DNA of 64,000 nt, taken from positions 1 to 64,000 of the forward strand of contig NZ_QNRO01000012.1 in assembly GCF_003315345.1 (NCBI RefSeq). Reading direction: 5' to 3'. The notes beneath the pieces are model-generated. The model made no database searches and was not told the DNA's origin. It worked only from the letters and a program-made list of their open reading frames with translations. Of this stretch, positions 17,478-26,272 are shown piece by piece. The DNA comes from Marinobacter pelagius (lineage in GTDB: Bacteria; Pseudomonadota; Gammaproteobacteria; Pseudomonadales; Oleiphilaceae). Made by a program: the position numbers and the translations under genes. Each line of letters starts with the position of its first letter. The first letter of the stretch is position 1.

Positions 17478-18536
17478 ATGATGAGACGGCGAGCATTGAC
17501 CTCTGTAATTGCCGCAAGCAGCCTCGCGCTGGCCGCGCAGGTTGCCCAGGCTGAGACGGTCAAGCATGAGTCCGAGGTATCGCTGCTGGGCACCTATATC
17601 GAGCCCGACAGTGACCGCACCGATGAATACGGGTCTGCGGTGCGGGGCATGTTCAGTATCCGGATGGGTAAGCACTGGTGGGTCGAGCCCCAGTTCTACA
17701 GCGGTGTCATTGAGACCGGCGTGAACGGTGGCACTGACTACTACCAACAGGGGCTTGGAGCTGACCTCAGTTACCGCCTGTGGGAGAGCGACTCCTTTAC
17801 GCCCTACGGCTCGCTTGGCGGTGGCGTCTCACGCAATGACGTGGCGAATAATTCAGCAAGCGAGTTCGGCGGATACGCCAATGCCGCACTTGGCGTCATC
17901 AGCAGTCCTTTCACCCAGTCCGGTCTCAGGGTGCGCGCCGATGCGCGTTATGTTTACGACTCCTACGACGATGGCCTCTCTGACCTGCATTTCAGTCTGG
18001 GCGTAACCATACCTATTGGCGCCACTCGCACCCGCATCGTCGAGAAGACCACCGTGATCGAGAAGCCCGTGGTGGTTGAGAAAGACTTCGCCGACTCCGA
18101 CAAGGACGGCGTGGTGGATGGTGTCGACCAGTGCCCGAACACTCTCGAGGGCCTGGAAGTCAACGCCGTGGGCTGTGTCGAGACCGATAAAGCCCAATCC
18201 GTGGTCCTGCAGGGCGTCACCTTCGAATTCAACTCCGACCGCCTGACTGCCAACGCCCGGGACATCCTTATTCCGGCCGCTGACGCCCTTAAGGGGCAGC
18301 CGGACCTGAAGGTGGAATTGGCCGGCCACACCGACAGCGTGGGCTCCGAAGCATACAACCAGCAGCTTTCCCAGCGGCGGGCAGAGTCCGTCCGCAATTA
18401 CCTGCTGGATCTCGGTGTTGATCCCGACCAGCTGACCGCTGTCGGCTACGGCGAATCCAAACCGATTCGCAGCAACGACACCGAGGAAGGCCGCGAACGG
18501 AATCGTCGCGTTGAATTCAATGTTGTCTCCGAGTGA
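17478..18536 (+). CDS. OmpA-family outer-membrane protein with beta-barrel
   Basis: 352-aa protein. A signal peptide ends at AAQVAQA (cleavage after about residue 25). About 170 residues of alternating strands follow, consistent with an eight-stranded outer-membrane barrel. Then comes a calcium-binding type linker DSDKDGVVDGVDQCPNTLEG, and the C-terminal ~110 residues form the OmpA peptidoglycan-binding domain with LAGHTDSVGSEAYNQQLSQR and ERNRRVEF. The start at 17478 (or the next codon, 17481) is chosen for the AAAGGAG ribosome-binding site and the signal peptide. It is followed 20 bp on by the TSP3 lipoprotein. Confidence 0.92.
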   Translation: MMRRRALTSVIAASSLALAAQVAQAETVKHESEVSLLGTYIEPDSDRTDEYGSAVRGMFSIRMGKHWWVEPQFYSGVIETGVNGGTDYYQQGLGADLSYRLWESDSFTPYGSLGGGVSRNDVANNSASEFGGYANAALGVISSPFTQSGLRVRADARYVYDSYDDGLSDLHFSLGVTIPIGATRTRIVEKTTVIEKPVVVEKDFADSDKDGVVDGVDQCPNTLEGLEVNAVGCVETDKAQSVVLQGVTFEFNSDRLTANARDILIPAADALKGQPDLKVELAGHTDSVGSEAYNQQLSQRRAESVRNYLLDLGVDPDQLTAVGYGESKPIRSNDTEEGRERNRRVEFNVVSE

Positions 18537-18556
18537 GATGTAGAGGGAGTTTGAAT

Positions 18557-19646
18557 ATGAATCTCAAAAACTATAACTGGCCTTTGATATTGCTGGTAAC
18601 CGCGCTGCTTTCGCTGGCGGGGTGTAAGTCTGACAGTATGGTTGTTGGTTGTTGGTGATGGTGCTGTTGGTGGAGAGCTGGAATTGGCTGATTCCGATGG
18701 TGACGGCGTTCTGAATGGTGAGGATAATTGCCCACTGGTTCCAAATCCGGAACAGACTGACCTTGATGGAGACGGTGTCGGCGATGCTTGCGATTCCGAT
18801 ATTGACGGTGATGGAATCGACAACTCGCTGGACGACTGTCCTACCGATCCGAATAACAGTGAGGGCTGTGAGGAGAACGCCGACTCTGACGGTGACGGTA
18901 TCCGGGACATTGACGATAACTGCCCGACAGTCCATAACCCTGATCAGGAAGATTCCGATGGCGATGGCATCGGTGATGCCTGCGATAACAATACCGACAG
19001 CGACGGAGATGGTATTCAGGATGACCAGGATAACTGTCCCGATACCGCCAATACCGGCCAGGAAGACACTGATGGCGACGGTATTGGCGATGCTTGCGAT
19101 CCGGTAGCCGATAGTGATCCGGAGACGGCTTATGCGTGTGGTACGGCTGATGCTGCACCGTTCAAACCGTTTCAGGCGCCTGGCTCCAGTGCCATCGGTG
19201 ATACCTCATTCCTGTGTCTCAATGGGTGTGTTGAGAACCCCGAGAACGTGGTGGATACCAACCTGTTCAATTCTGCCTCGATCATCGTGCCCGCTGATCT
19301 CGGGCTGACTGAAGGAGTAGCCCTGACTGTGACAGACTCAGTTGAAACCTATGAGGCACCAAACCGCCTGGGGGTTGCGGTCGCAAACGCAGACCAGCTG
19401 TTGAACCTCTCTTTGCTGGGGAGTGTTGAGATCACGACAAGGCTGGATGGGGCAGAGAAGGAGACGTTCTCATCCCTGACACTTGCGGATCTGGATTTGC
19501 TGGGCATGCTGAACGACGAAAGTGTCGGCTACATTGTCGTCGATACCACTGAGGCCTTTGACGAAGTTTCGATCAGTCTTGGTGGCATCAACTTGCTTTC
19601 ACAACTTGATGTGAATGCCGTGTGTGCGAGTCCGGATGCGCTCTGA
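18557..19646 (+). pseudogene. TSP3-repeat lipoprotein, frameshifted by 7-bp duplication
   Basis: ATG at 18557 opens a lipoprotein signal ([20 protein letters not shown] then AGC) but the frame stops at codon 34. The downstream frame, readable from 18642, encodes about 335 residues. It has four thrombospondin type-3 calcium-binding repeats ([15 protein letters not shown] and similar) and a beta-rich C-terminal half. The two frames join exactly if one of two tandem GTTGTTG units (18641-18654) is removed. The intact product would be an acidic, Ca2+-binding surface lipoprotein. A good ribosome-binding site (GAGGGAG) precedes the ATG. It may be a pseudogene or a gene in an OFF state of phase variation. 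Confidence 0.88.
18641..18654 (+). repeat. Two tandem 7-bp units that shift the frame
   Basis: GTTGTTG occurs twice head to tail. One unit keeps the lipoprotein in frame (…[13 protein letters not shown]…); two units add +1 and cause early termination. Confidence 0.92.
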
Positions 19647-19688
19647 CAATGCCTGGACGATAATTAATCGTTGAACTTTCAACGTTCC

Positions 19689-19716
19689 GAGGGCCGGGCC
19701 AACCGGCCCTCTTTTT
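19689..19716 (+). terminator. Intrinsic terminator after the TSP3 gene
   Basis: Stem GAGGGCCGG / CCGGCCCTC with loop GCCAA and a following TTTTT, 43 bp after the stop codon. Confidence 0.9.
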
Positions 19717-19751
19717 AGGCGCGTTCGGAAACTGAAGTCGGCAAGCCGGGG

Positions 19752-19934
19752 CTATTTGCCTGCCGATACTGTTTTGCCATGGGTGTGCGTAGCAAGCTGC
19801 GGCGAAGCACTCCCCACCCAACTGACCGAAGCCAACCCGGCGACAAATACCAGAACCGCGATTAACACCCGCTTACGTCGATACCTTGGAACAAGGCTGG
19901 CCTCAACAGCGCTACCTTCAGTCACACCACTCAT
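19752..19934 (-). CDS. Short single-pass membrane protein, unknown
   Basis: 60-aa frame with basic residues RYRRKR before one hydrophobic segment (VLIAVLVFVAGLASVSWVG). It is preceded by GAGG about 8 bases before the ATG. It is convergent with the TSP3 gene. I do not recognise the family; it may be real but evidence is limited to the start site and membrane segment. Confidence 0.42.
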   Translation of the reverse strand: MSGVTEGSAVEASLVPRYRRKRVLIAVLVFVAGLASVSWVGSASPQLATHTHGKTVSAGK

Positions 19935-20258
19935 AACGACAACCTCACGACCCTGGCGAAGGGTGCGAAGGATTGAACGGAATGTCGGTGGGAAGATTTC
20001 TTGGCGGAGTCGGAAGCTCCACCCGCCAGCGTTTGCTGGCCAGGGGAAAAGTCAGAAAAGCACCGGGCGTGTAACTGCTGCCCTTGTGTGTCCATTCGCA
20101 TACTCAATCCTTCTTCGGGATCGGAGAACAACTACACGAAATGACACATCCCTGTCGGATAGGATCCATTGAGTTCACTATAGACCATCTGGCTGGTGCC
20201 AGTTTAAAAACATGTGAAATATGCGAATTCAGGTTGAATCCACGACATAGGCCCCGGA
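19935..20258. other. Intergenic stretch without supported gene
   Basis: 324 bp. Short frames on both strands have no ribosome-binding sites or recognisable motifs. A small hairpin GCCAGC-GTTT-GCTGGC lies near 20025-20040. Confidence 0.5.
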
Positions 20259-20549
20259 TCAGGCGATAGCCTGAAAACCGGCAAACGCCAGCGCTTCCGC
20301 ACAGCGCCCGCAATTATTCTTTGCACAGCTGTCCGGATCATGAACGGTGAATCCGGAATAGCGATCTTCAGGGTTGCGCGCATTCAGGCCGGTATGAAGC
20401 CTGATGTGGTCCACCAGTGCGTCTGAAGCCTGTGATTGGGTCGGGAAGGGGCCCAGATCCGACGGCTCACGGGTCAGGGCGTACCAGCCGAAGGGGGTAT
20501 GTACAAAGCGCGAGGGGTCGACCTGCGGGCCTGCTGTATCGGTTCTCAT
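20259..20549 (-). CDS. Small Cys-motif protein, paralogue of 16677-17057
   Basis: 96-aa protein with SRFVHTPFGWYALTREPSDL then GPF, and the C-terminal motif HDPDSCAKNNCGRCAE (Cys-x5-Cys-x2-Cys). The start at 20549 is preferred because GGAGAAG lies 6 bases upstream; the frame is open further but without support. It is shorter than its paralogue at the N-terminus. Both share an upstream GTGAC-R-CAGTTCA element. DUF6316-like; function unknown. Confidence 0.78.
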   Translation of the reverse strand: MRTDTAGPQVDPSRFVHTPFGWYALTREPSDLGPFPTQSQASDALVDHIRLHTGLNARNPEDRYSGFTVHDPDSCAKNNCGRCAEALAFAGFQAIA

Positions 20550-20651
20550 GTGCACTTCTCCAAGGCTGATACTGTCATGAAAATGCACATCCCTGTTCTG
20601 TAGCTTCCAGGCGTTTACCCTATACCATCCAGAGGCAGGTTGAATTGGTGC

Positions 20652-20669
20652 TTGTGACACAGTTCAAGG
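20652..20669. promoter_or_regulatory. CRP-like element shared with the paralogue
   Basis: TTGTGACACAGTTCAAGG matches the site at 17133 in GTGAC-R-CAGTTCA, with the right half degenerate (TCAAGG instead of TCACAA). It lies 103 bp before the start of the 20549 gene. Confidence 0.45.
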
Positions 20670-20678
20670 TTACTTAGG

Positions 20679-21992
20679 TCAGTCCTCGGTCACTTCCTTC
20701 AAGCGAATGGCGCTGAACATGCCCACCAGTCCCATCAGCCCCAGCACGATGATGACGGCCACCTCGGAAAACACCGAGATCACAGCCGTCAACCCGCCGG
20801 TGACCAGCAACAGCACGCCGATCACGGTATTGCTCACGGCGGTGTAGTCGGTGCGCTTGTTGCCGCCGGCCATGTCCACCAGGTAAGTCTTCCGGCCCAG
20901 GCGGACGCCGGCGTGGGCGATGCTGAGGGCAAAGAAGGCAACCGGATAGAACCAGACGCTGCCAATATCGGTTCCAACAATCAGCGCGGTGATACCGACA
21001 GCCAGGCATACGAAGCTGGCCATGGCGGCGCCCCGGATCATCACCCGGCGGCTGGAGGTGTCTGCTGCCCAGCCCCAGAAACTGGCGCTCAGTGAGCTGG
21101 CCAGGCTGCTGGCGAGCAGGAATACCCCGAGCATCCAGCCAATGTCAGATTCTTTCTGGGCGAGGACCACAAAATACGGCGAAGCCAGGGCGGAGCAGAG
21201 CAGCAGCGCCCGGGTAATCACGAAGTGACGGAACGGCGCGTCGTCCCGCAGCAGGGAGAGGCTGTGAACGGCCTCGGTCAACGCGTTGCCGCCCCCGCCG
21301 GTCTCACCGGCGTATTCCTCGACGTTGGCAAACAGAAAACCGGCAATCATCCAGAGCACGGCTGCCAGCAGAAGCAGGGCCGTGTAGAAGGCCAGAGTGG
21401 GATCGCCCCGGTCCCAGAACAGCAGTGCGGTCATGACGACGGTGGCGGTGCCACCGATAGTGGTAGCCAGCCCCGACAGCCGCCCCCGACGGGTCTTGGG
21501 AATACACTTGCCCTGCACATCCTTCATGGAGACGGAGCAGAACCCCCGGGCCAGGGAGAACACAATCAGTGCCGCCACAATGCCGCCGCCGGCGGCATAG
21601 CCTTCCAGAAACCAGACGCTCGCGGCCATGGCGGCCACGCTGACGGCCTGGCCGAAGCTGCCAAGCGTCCAGAACCATTTGCGTACTGCCTTGCGGCGAA
21701 CCCAGGCGGCAATCACCATCTGTGGCACCATGGAGCCGGATTCCCGGATCGGCACCAGCCAGGCCACCAGTGCCGGTGCGCCCACGGCACTCATCAACCA
21801 TGCCAGCACGGTCTTGGGGCTGATCAGCAGGTCGCCCAGCTTGGTGAGCACGTTACTGGCGAGGATCAGGAAGAAATTGCGGGGCACCTCCCGGCAGGCT
21901 TCCTCCGGGATATCCTTGCAGACCCGGGCATCTTCCTCGTTGGCGATCAGGCTGTACAGCTGGTCGATGGTGTCCTGCTTCTTGGCTGGCAA
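20679..21992 (-). CDS. MFS-type membrane transporter
   Basis: 437-aa polytopic protein with about 12 hydrophobic segments after a ~35-residue polar N-terminus (MPAKKQDTIDQLYSLIANEE). Cytoplasmic loops carry PKTRRGRLSGLATTIGGTAT, a region typical of MFS proteins. The substrate is not evident. It is a single gene, convergent with nothing on the left and divergent from rlmJ on the right. Confidence 0.8.
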   Translation of the reverse strand: MPAKKQDTIDQLYSLIANEEDARVCKDIPEEACREVPRNFFLILASNVLTKLGDLLISPKTVLAWLMSAVGAPALVAWLVPIRESGSMVPQMVIAAWVRRKAVRKWFWTLGSFGQAVSVAAMAASVWFLEGYAAGGGIVAALIVFSLARGFCSVSMKDVQGKCIPKTRRGRLSGLATTIGGTATVVMTALLFWDRGDPTLAFYTALLLLAAVLWMIAGFLFANVEEYAGETGGGGNALTEAVHSLSLLRDDAPFRHFVITRALLLCSALASPYFVVLAQKESDIGWMLGVFLLASSLASSLSASFWGWAADTSSRRVMIRGAAMASFVCLAVGITALIVGTDIGSVWFYPVAFFALSIAHAGVRLGRKTYLVDMAGGNKRTDYTAVSNTVIGVLLLVTGGLTAVISVFSEVAVIIVLGLMGLVGMFSAIRLKEVTED

Positions 21993-22163
21993 GTGGCCGT
22001 CCTCCGGAAGAAATTTGGCAAGAGCATACCAGTAACGGTGGTATCCCTTAAGGGCGGAGTACGGCCGATGCTGTTAAACAGACCAGATGATGGCTCCAGC
22101 GCAGATCTTGCACATCCTGCGCCTCGTCGGGCTTAATAGGCGGCAAACCATGGAGCTTTCTTG

Positions 22164-23000
22164 ATGCTGAGCTATCTGCACGCCTTCCATGCCGGCAATT
22201 TTGCCGACATCCAGAAACACGCCGCGCTGACCCTCGCTTTATCCATGATGCACTCCAAGCCATCGGGGATTGCCTGCTTTGACACCCATGCCGGCAGTGC
22301 CGTCTATGATCTTGGCAGCGAACGGGCCCGGAAAACCGGTGAAGCGGATACCGGTGTTCAGAAGCTCTGGCAGTTGCGCGAACACCTGCTGTCATCGGAC
22401 TGGCAGCCGGTACTGGAGCTGCTGGCCAGGCTGAACGCCGGCGATGGTCACCTGACCACCTATCCCGGCTCCCCGTTCTGGTTCCGCCAGTTTCTCCGGG
22501 CTGATGATGCGCTGACCACATTTGAGCTGCACCCGTCCGAGAGTGAACAGCTGGCGGGCTGGGCTGGCCAGAAGGTTCGGGTGCTACGGGAAGACGGATT
22601 GAAGGGGTTGCTCGGGCAGCTGCCGCCAAAACAGCCTCGCCTGCTGGTTTTGATTGATCCTTCCTATGAAATCAAGGCGGATTACGGGTCGGTCGCCAAA
22701 ACCCTGCAAAAGGCATGGCAGAAATGCCGGCATGGCGTCTATCTTATCTGGTATCCGGTGTTGACCTCCGGCCTTGAGGAACAGCTCGCGGACGCGCTGC
22801 GTTCCGGGCCGGTCCGGAAAATTCTCCGCAGCGAGATACACCTCAACCATCCCCCGGAGCGGGGCATGACCGGTTCCGGCATGCTGGTGGTCAATCCGCC
22901 CTGGGGCTTTGATGAGCGCCTCGGCGCGATGATGGATGACGTGTCCGGTGCGGACGGGCTCGATGTCCGGCATGAGCTGGGCTGGCTGGTTCCGGAGTAG
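22164..23000 (+). CDS. rlmJ: 23S rRNA (adenine2030-N6)-methyltransferase RlmJ
   Basis: 278-aa SAM-dependent methyltransferase that modifies A2030 of 23S rRNA. The N-terminus MLSYLHAFHAGNFADIQKH is the RlmJ hallmark, YPGSPFW follows near residue 100, and the catalytic motif is seen as LIDPSYEIKADY. ATG at 22164 is chosen over a TTG one codon upstream, matching family N-termini. Length is normal. Confidence 0.95.
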   Translation: MLSYLHAFHAGNFADIQKHAALTLALSMMHSKPSGIACFDTHAGSAVYDLGSERARKTGEADTGVQKLWQLREHLLSSDWQPVLELLARLNAGDGHLTTYPGSPFWFRQFLRADDALTTFELHPSESEQLAGWAGQKVRVLREDGLKGLLGQLPPKQPRLLVLIDPSYEIKADYGSVAKTLQKAWQKCRHGVYLIWYPVLTSGLEEQLADALRSGPVRKILRSEIHLNHPPERGMTGSGMLVVNPPWGFDERLGAMMDDVSGADGLDVRHELGWLVPE

Positions 23001-23031
23001 GTTCCGGCTACAGATTGCAGGAGCTGTCTTT

Positions 23032-24288
23032 TTGAAGGACGAAAACACGACCGAGCATTCCCACCCACTCCCCGGCGGTCTGATCCCCGTGGATCAGTGG
23101 AAGCAGCCGGAAATGTCCGTGCAGCGGACACTCAAGGATGCTGTCCGTCACCTTACCGCCCAGCTTCGCGCGGGCATCTCACCGGATGAGGAACCTTTCC
23201 AGAGCCTGGATGATCTGCCGTCGCTCACCGACAAGCAGATTCAGCATATCGCTCCGCATCCGGACTCTACCGCCCTGGCCGGCGCCCTTCTGGATTCCCT
23301 TCAGGAGCTCCGGCAATCGGAAACCCTACGCCGAGAGGTGGCCGTAGTGGTCGCGCCGCCATTTTCCGGCGTCAGGGAGGCATTGGTCCGGCTGCCCGGT
23401 CTCGGGGCAGTTTCCGCGGACGCCGAATCCTGGGACCTGATCGCACCTCCGGACAACCTGCTGATGAATCGGGAAGAGGCTCGCCGTTGGTGGGATGAAC
23501 AGGACCTGACCGGGCCCTGGGTGATTCCCGAGCTGGCGGATTTCTGGCTTCGTCATACCTCCGGTTTTGCCCTGATCAGCGAGTTGCTTGGGCGTATTGC
23601 CTCTGGCCAGGCAGGGCAGGGGCTGGTGGGTTGTTCCAGCTGGTGCTGGCAATTCTGGGACAGTTACCTGCCGGATGCCCACCTGGGCCCAGTGACACCG
23701 GCTCCCCTGGATGCGGAGCGTCTGGGCCAGTGGCTGGAATATCTCGCCGCTTCCCGGGATGGTCGGGCGATCACCGCGCGAATGACCGACGATGGCCTTT
23801 ACGTGTTGCCGGTGGAAAATCCGCAGGATGCGGAGAAACGCAAACATTCGGGCTTTCTGAGGGACCTTGCCACGGCTTCCCGGGGTATTCCCGGAGTTGC
23901 GCTCGCAATCTGGCAGCGCTCCCTGCGGGCGCGGCCGGAGGACGAAATGGAGGAGGACACCGGTACCCAGGCACGGGGCCCCGGTGGCCGGAACTGCTGG
24001 GTGGTCCCGCTGGATCAGCTCAGCCTGCCTGCCATGCCCCAGAGCAGCGACCGGTCTATCGGTTTTATTCTTCACGCGCTGCTGATCCATGACGGCCTGG
24101 ATGAAGAGCGGATTGCCCTGGTAACGGGAGTTGGCAAGCCGGAACTGCAGCTGGCGTTGTCCCGGCTCACCCGCGCAGACGTCGTGTATGAGGGTGAGGC
24201 ATCCGGGCGCTGGCATGTCACGCCCCTGGGGTATCCCATGGTGCGCCGTCATCTGCAAAGCTGGGGTTATCCGGTAGACGGATTCTGA
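23032..24288 (+). CDS. Conserved-looking protein upstream of mscS, unknown
   Basis: 418-aa soluble protein starting with TTG behind AGGAG (spacing 9), 31 bp after rlmJ. No Walker A is visible, but the segment TGPWVIPELADFWLRHTSGF followed by LVGCSSWCWQFW looks like a conserved block. The last ~70 residues look like a winged-helix domain (ERIALVTGVGKPELQLALSR then LTRADVVYEG). It is 9 bp from the mechanosensitive channel gene, so a role linked to osmotic adaptation or channel regulation is possible. I do not recognise the family. Confidence 0.7.
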   Translation: MKDENTTEHSHPLPGGLIPVDQWKQPEMSVQRTLKDAVRHLTAQLRAGISPDEEPFQSLDDLPSLTDKQIQHIAPHPDSTALAGALLDSLQELRQSETLRREVAVVVAPPFSGVREALVRLPGLGAVSADAESWDLIAPPDNLLMNREEARRWWDEQDLTGPWVIPELADFWLRHTSGFALISELLGRIASGQAGQGLVGCSSWCWQFWDSYLPDAHLGPVTPAPLDAERLGQWLEYLAASRDGRAITARMTDDGLYVLPVENPQDAEKRKHSGFLRDLATASRGIPGVALAIWQRSLRARPEDEMEEDTGTQARGPGGRNCWVVPLDQLSLPAMPQSSDRSIGFILHALLIHDGLDEERIALVTGVGKPELQLALSRLTRADVVYEGEASGRWHVTPLGYPMVRRHLQSWGYPVDGF

Positions 24289-24297
24289 GGAGGACTT

Positions 24298-25107
24298 ATG
24301 GGAGATATGGGGCAGGGACTGCAGCAGGCGTTTTCAGCCATCACCTGGGTCGCCCTGGTGGAAGCCGCCCTCGTGGTGGCCGCCGCGGTGCTGCTGATAT
24401 TCGTTATCCAGAAACTGGTACCGAAGCTGGCCGGCAAACTCGGTGGCAAGGCTCGCCTGTACCTGCTCGCCTCGGTGCCACTGGCCCGGCTGTTGATCAT
24501 TGTCGTCACCATCATCGTGGTGGTGCCGATATTGGTGGAGCCCTCATTCGAGAACATGGTCGCCATTTTCGGCGCCCTGGGCCTGGCGCTGGGTTTCGCG
24601 TTCAAGGACTACGCCAACAGCCTGATTGCGGGGATCGTGACCCTTTATGAAATGCCCTATCGGCCCGGTGACTGGATAGAAGTCGATGGCAAGTACGGCG
24701 AGGTGCGATCAATCGGGACCCGCGCTGCGGAGATCGTCACGCCGGATGATACCGTTATCATCATTCCCCATGGCAGGCTGTGGAACACGCTCATTGCCAA
24801 CGGTAACGATGGTTCCGACAACCTCATGTGCGTGGCGGAGTTCCACCTGGCCCCGAATCATGATGTCCGCCGGGTCATGGCGCTGCTGCGGGATGTGGCT
24901 TTTGCCTCGCCCTACACCAAGACCATGAAGCCGGTGGTGGTTGTGGTCGCCAACAAAACCTGGGGCATGACCTACCGCCTGAAGGCCTATCCCCTCGAGC
25001 CGAGGGACCAGTTCCGGTTCATCAGTGATCTGACTGCAAGGGGATCGGAAGTGCTGGCCGCAGATGGGGTGCAGTTTGTGTCAGTCCCCGTTGCCACCAC
25101 TGCCTGA
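24298..25107 (+). CDS. Small-conductance mechanosensitive channel (MscS family)
   Basis: 269-aa inner-membrane channel that releases osmolytes on hypo-osmotic shock. Three hydrophobic segments come first, then the pore-lining and beta-domain core: FGALGLALGFAFKDYANSLI followed by MPYRPGDWIEVDGKYGEV. A GGAGG ribosome-binding site precedes the ATG. The 3' end overlaps the convergent TRAP gene by 27 bp. Confidence 0.93.
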   Translation: MGDMGQGLQQAFSAITWVALVEAALVVAAAVLLIFVIQKLVPKLAGKLGGKARLYLLASVPLARLLIIVVTIIVVVPILVEPSFENMVAIFGALGLALGFAFKDYANSLIAGIVTLYEMPYRPGDWIEVDGKYGEVRSIGTRAAEIVTPDDTVIIIPHGRLWNTLIANGNDGSDNLMCVAEFHLAPNHDVRRVMALLRDVAFASPYTKTMKPVVVVVANKTWGMTYRLKAYPLEPRDQFRFISDLTARGSEVLAADGVQFVSVPVATTA

Positions 25108-26181
25108 GGCCTGCTGGTTTTCCAGATCCGTAATGATGTTGCGGAGTGACTCGAGGATCTGCTGGCCCCGCTCGCCGGTTTGCCGGAGGTAGAATTCCAG
25201 CGCAGGCTTGCTCGCCTCGCGAAACGCAGCGCGCTCCTGTTCGGACAGTCTGGTCACCGCGAGCTGGCCTTCTTCGAGCATGGTTTCCAGTCTGGTCTGG
25301 TTCAGTTCCTTCTGAATATCCCAGGCTTCCTTGCCAACCTCAATCAACGCCACTGCCAGCCAGTCCTGCTGCTGCTCCGGTAACTGGGCATACCATTCAG
25401 GGTTCGCCACAACGGATGAAACAAAATGGGCGGCCCGGGGCATGGTCAGGGTGTCTTGTACCTCATAGAAGTTCATTTCCTCGATGGCGAAGACCGGGTT
25501 GGTCTGGCCGTCAATCTGTTTCAACTGCAGATCGCTGTAGACCTGTGAGTAAGGTGTCTGGCGGGGATCGGCACCATAGCTCCGGAACGCCTCCGCTGAC
25601 ATTTGTGAAGTCATGGTCCGGATCCTGAGGCCTTCAAAATCGGAGGGTGACTTCAATGGCTTGTTGGCCGTCCATGCCATCCATCCTTCGGGCACAAATC
25701 CCAGGAGCGTCAGATGCTTTTCGTTATAGGCGGCGGAGAAGAGCCGGGTCAGTTCGCTCCCGGCAAACAGGGCCCGGTTGACGGAATCCTCGTTCGGCAA
25801 GACATAGTGCAACGTGAAAATCCCGGTTTCCGGAATAAGGTCTGCCAGGTGCCCGGGGGAGGCGAAGGCAAGATCAACAGAGCCGTTGCGTACCAGTTCT
25901 GTCAGTTGGGAAGAGGTGCCCAGGGAACCGTAGGGAAAAATATCCAGCTCGACTTTCCCGCCAGAAGCCTCTTCAATACGGCTCTTTAGCGCCTCGGCAT
26001 AGGCGTGTTGTACACTGCCCTCAATTTCTTCCAGGGCGAACCGCCAAGTGACGGGATATTCCGGTGGTGGCTGCTCGGATGAGTCGCTGGTCCTGGTGCT
26101 CTCGGTCTCCGAGCAACCTGTCATGATGAGGACCAGGCTGGTAACCAGGAACAACCAGAGGCGGTGCGCGCGCATGTCCAT
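25081..26181 (-). CDS. TRAP transporter substrate-binding protein, DctP type, lipoprotein
   Basis: 366-aa binding protein. A lipoprotein signal ends LVLIMTGC, so it is membrane-anchored rather than freely periplasmic. The DctP fold shows in LTELVRNGSVDLAFASPGHL and LKQIDGQTNPVFAIEEMNFYE. A second ATG two codons in has better spacing from GGAG. No DctQ or DctM membrane subunit is nearby, so it is an orphan; the ligand is unknown. Confidence 0.88.
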   Translation of the reverse strand: MDMRAHRLWLFLVTSLVLIMTGCSETESTRTSDSSEQPPPEYPVTWRFALEEIEGSVQHAYAEALKSRIEEASGGKVELDIFPYGSLGTSSQLTELVRNGSVDLAFASPGHLADLIPETGIFTLHYVLPNEDSVNRALFAGSELTRLFSAAYNEKHLTLLGFVPEGWMAWTANKPLKSPSDFEGLRIRTMTSQMSAEAFRSYGADPRQTPYSQVYSDLQLKQIDGQTNPVFAIEEMNFYEVQDTLTMPRAAHFVSSVVANPEWYAQLPEQQQDWLAVALIEVGKEAWDIQKELNQTRLETMLEEGQLAVTRLSEQERAAFREASKPALEFYLRQTGERGQQILESLRNIITDLENQQASGSGGNGD

Positions 26182-26272
26182 TTCTCCAGACCCTGAATTG
26201 GAAAATAACGGAATATTTCTAAGCTAACACATTCGGCAGGGTGCTTCCTGCCAGCGACAGGAGTCATTGTTC

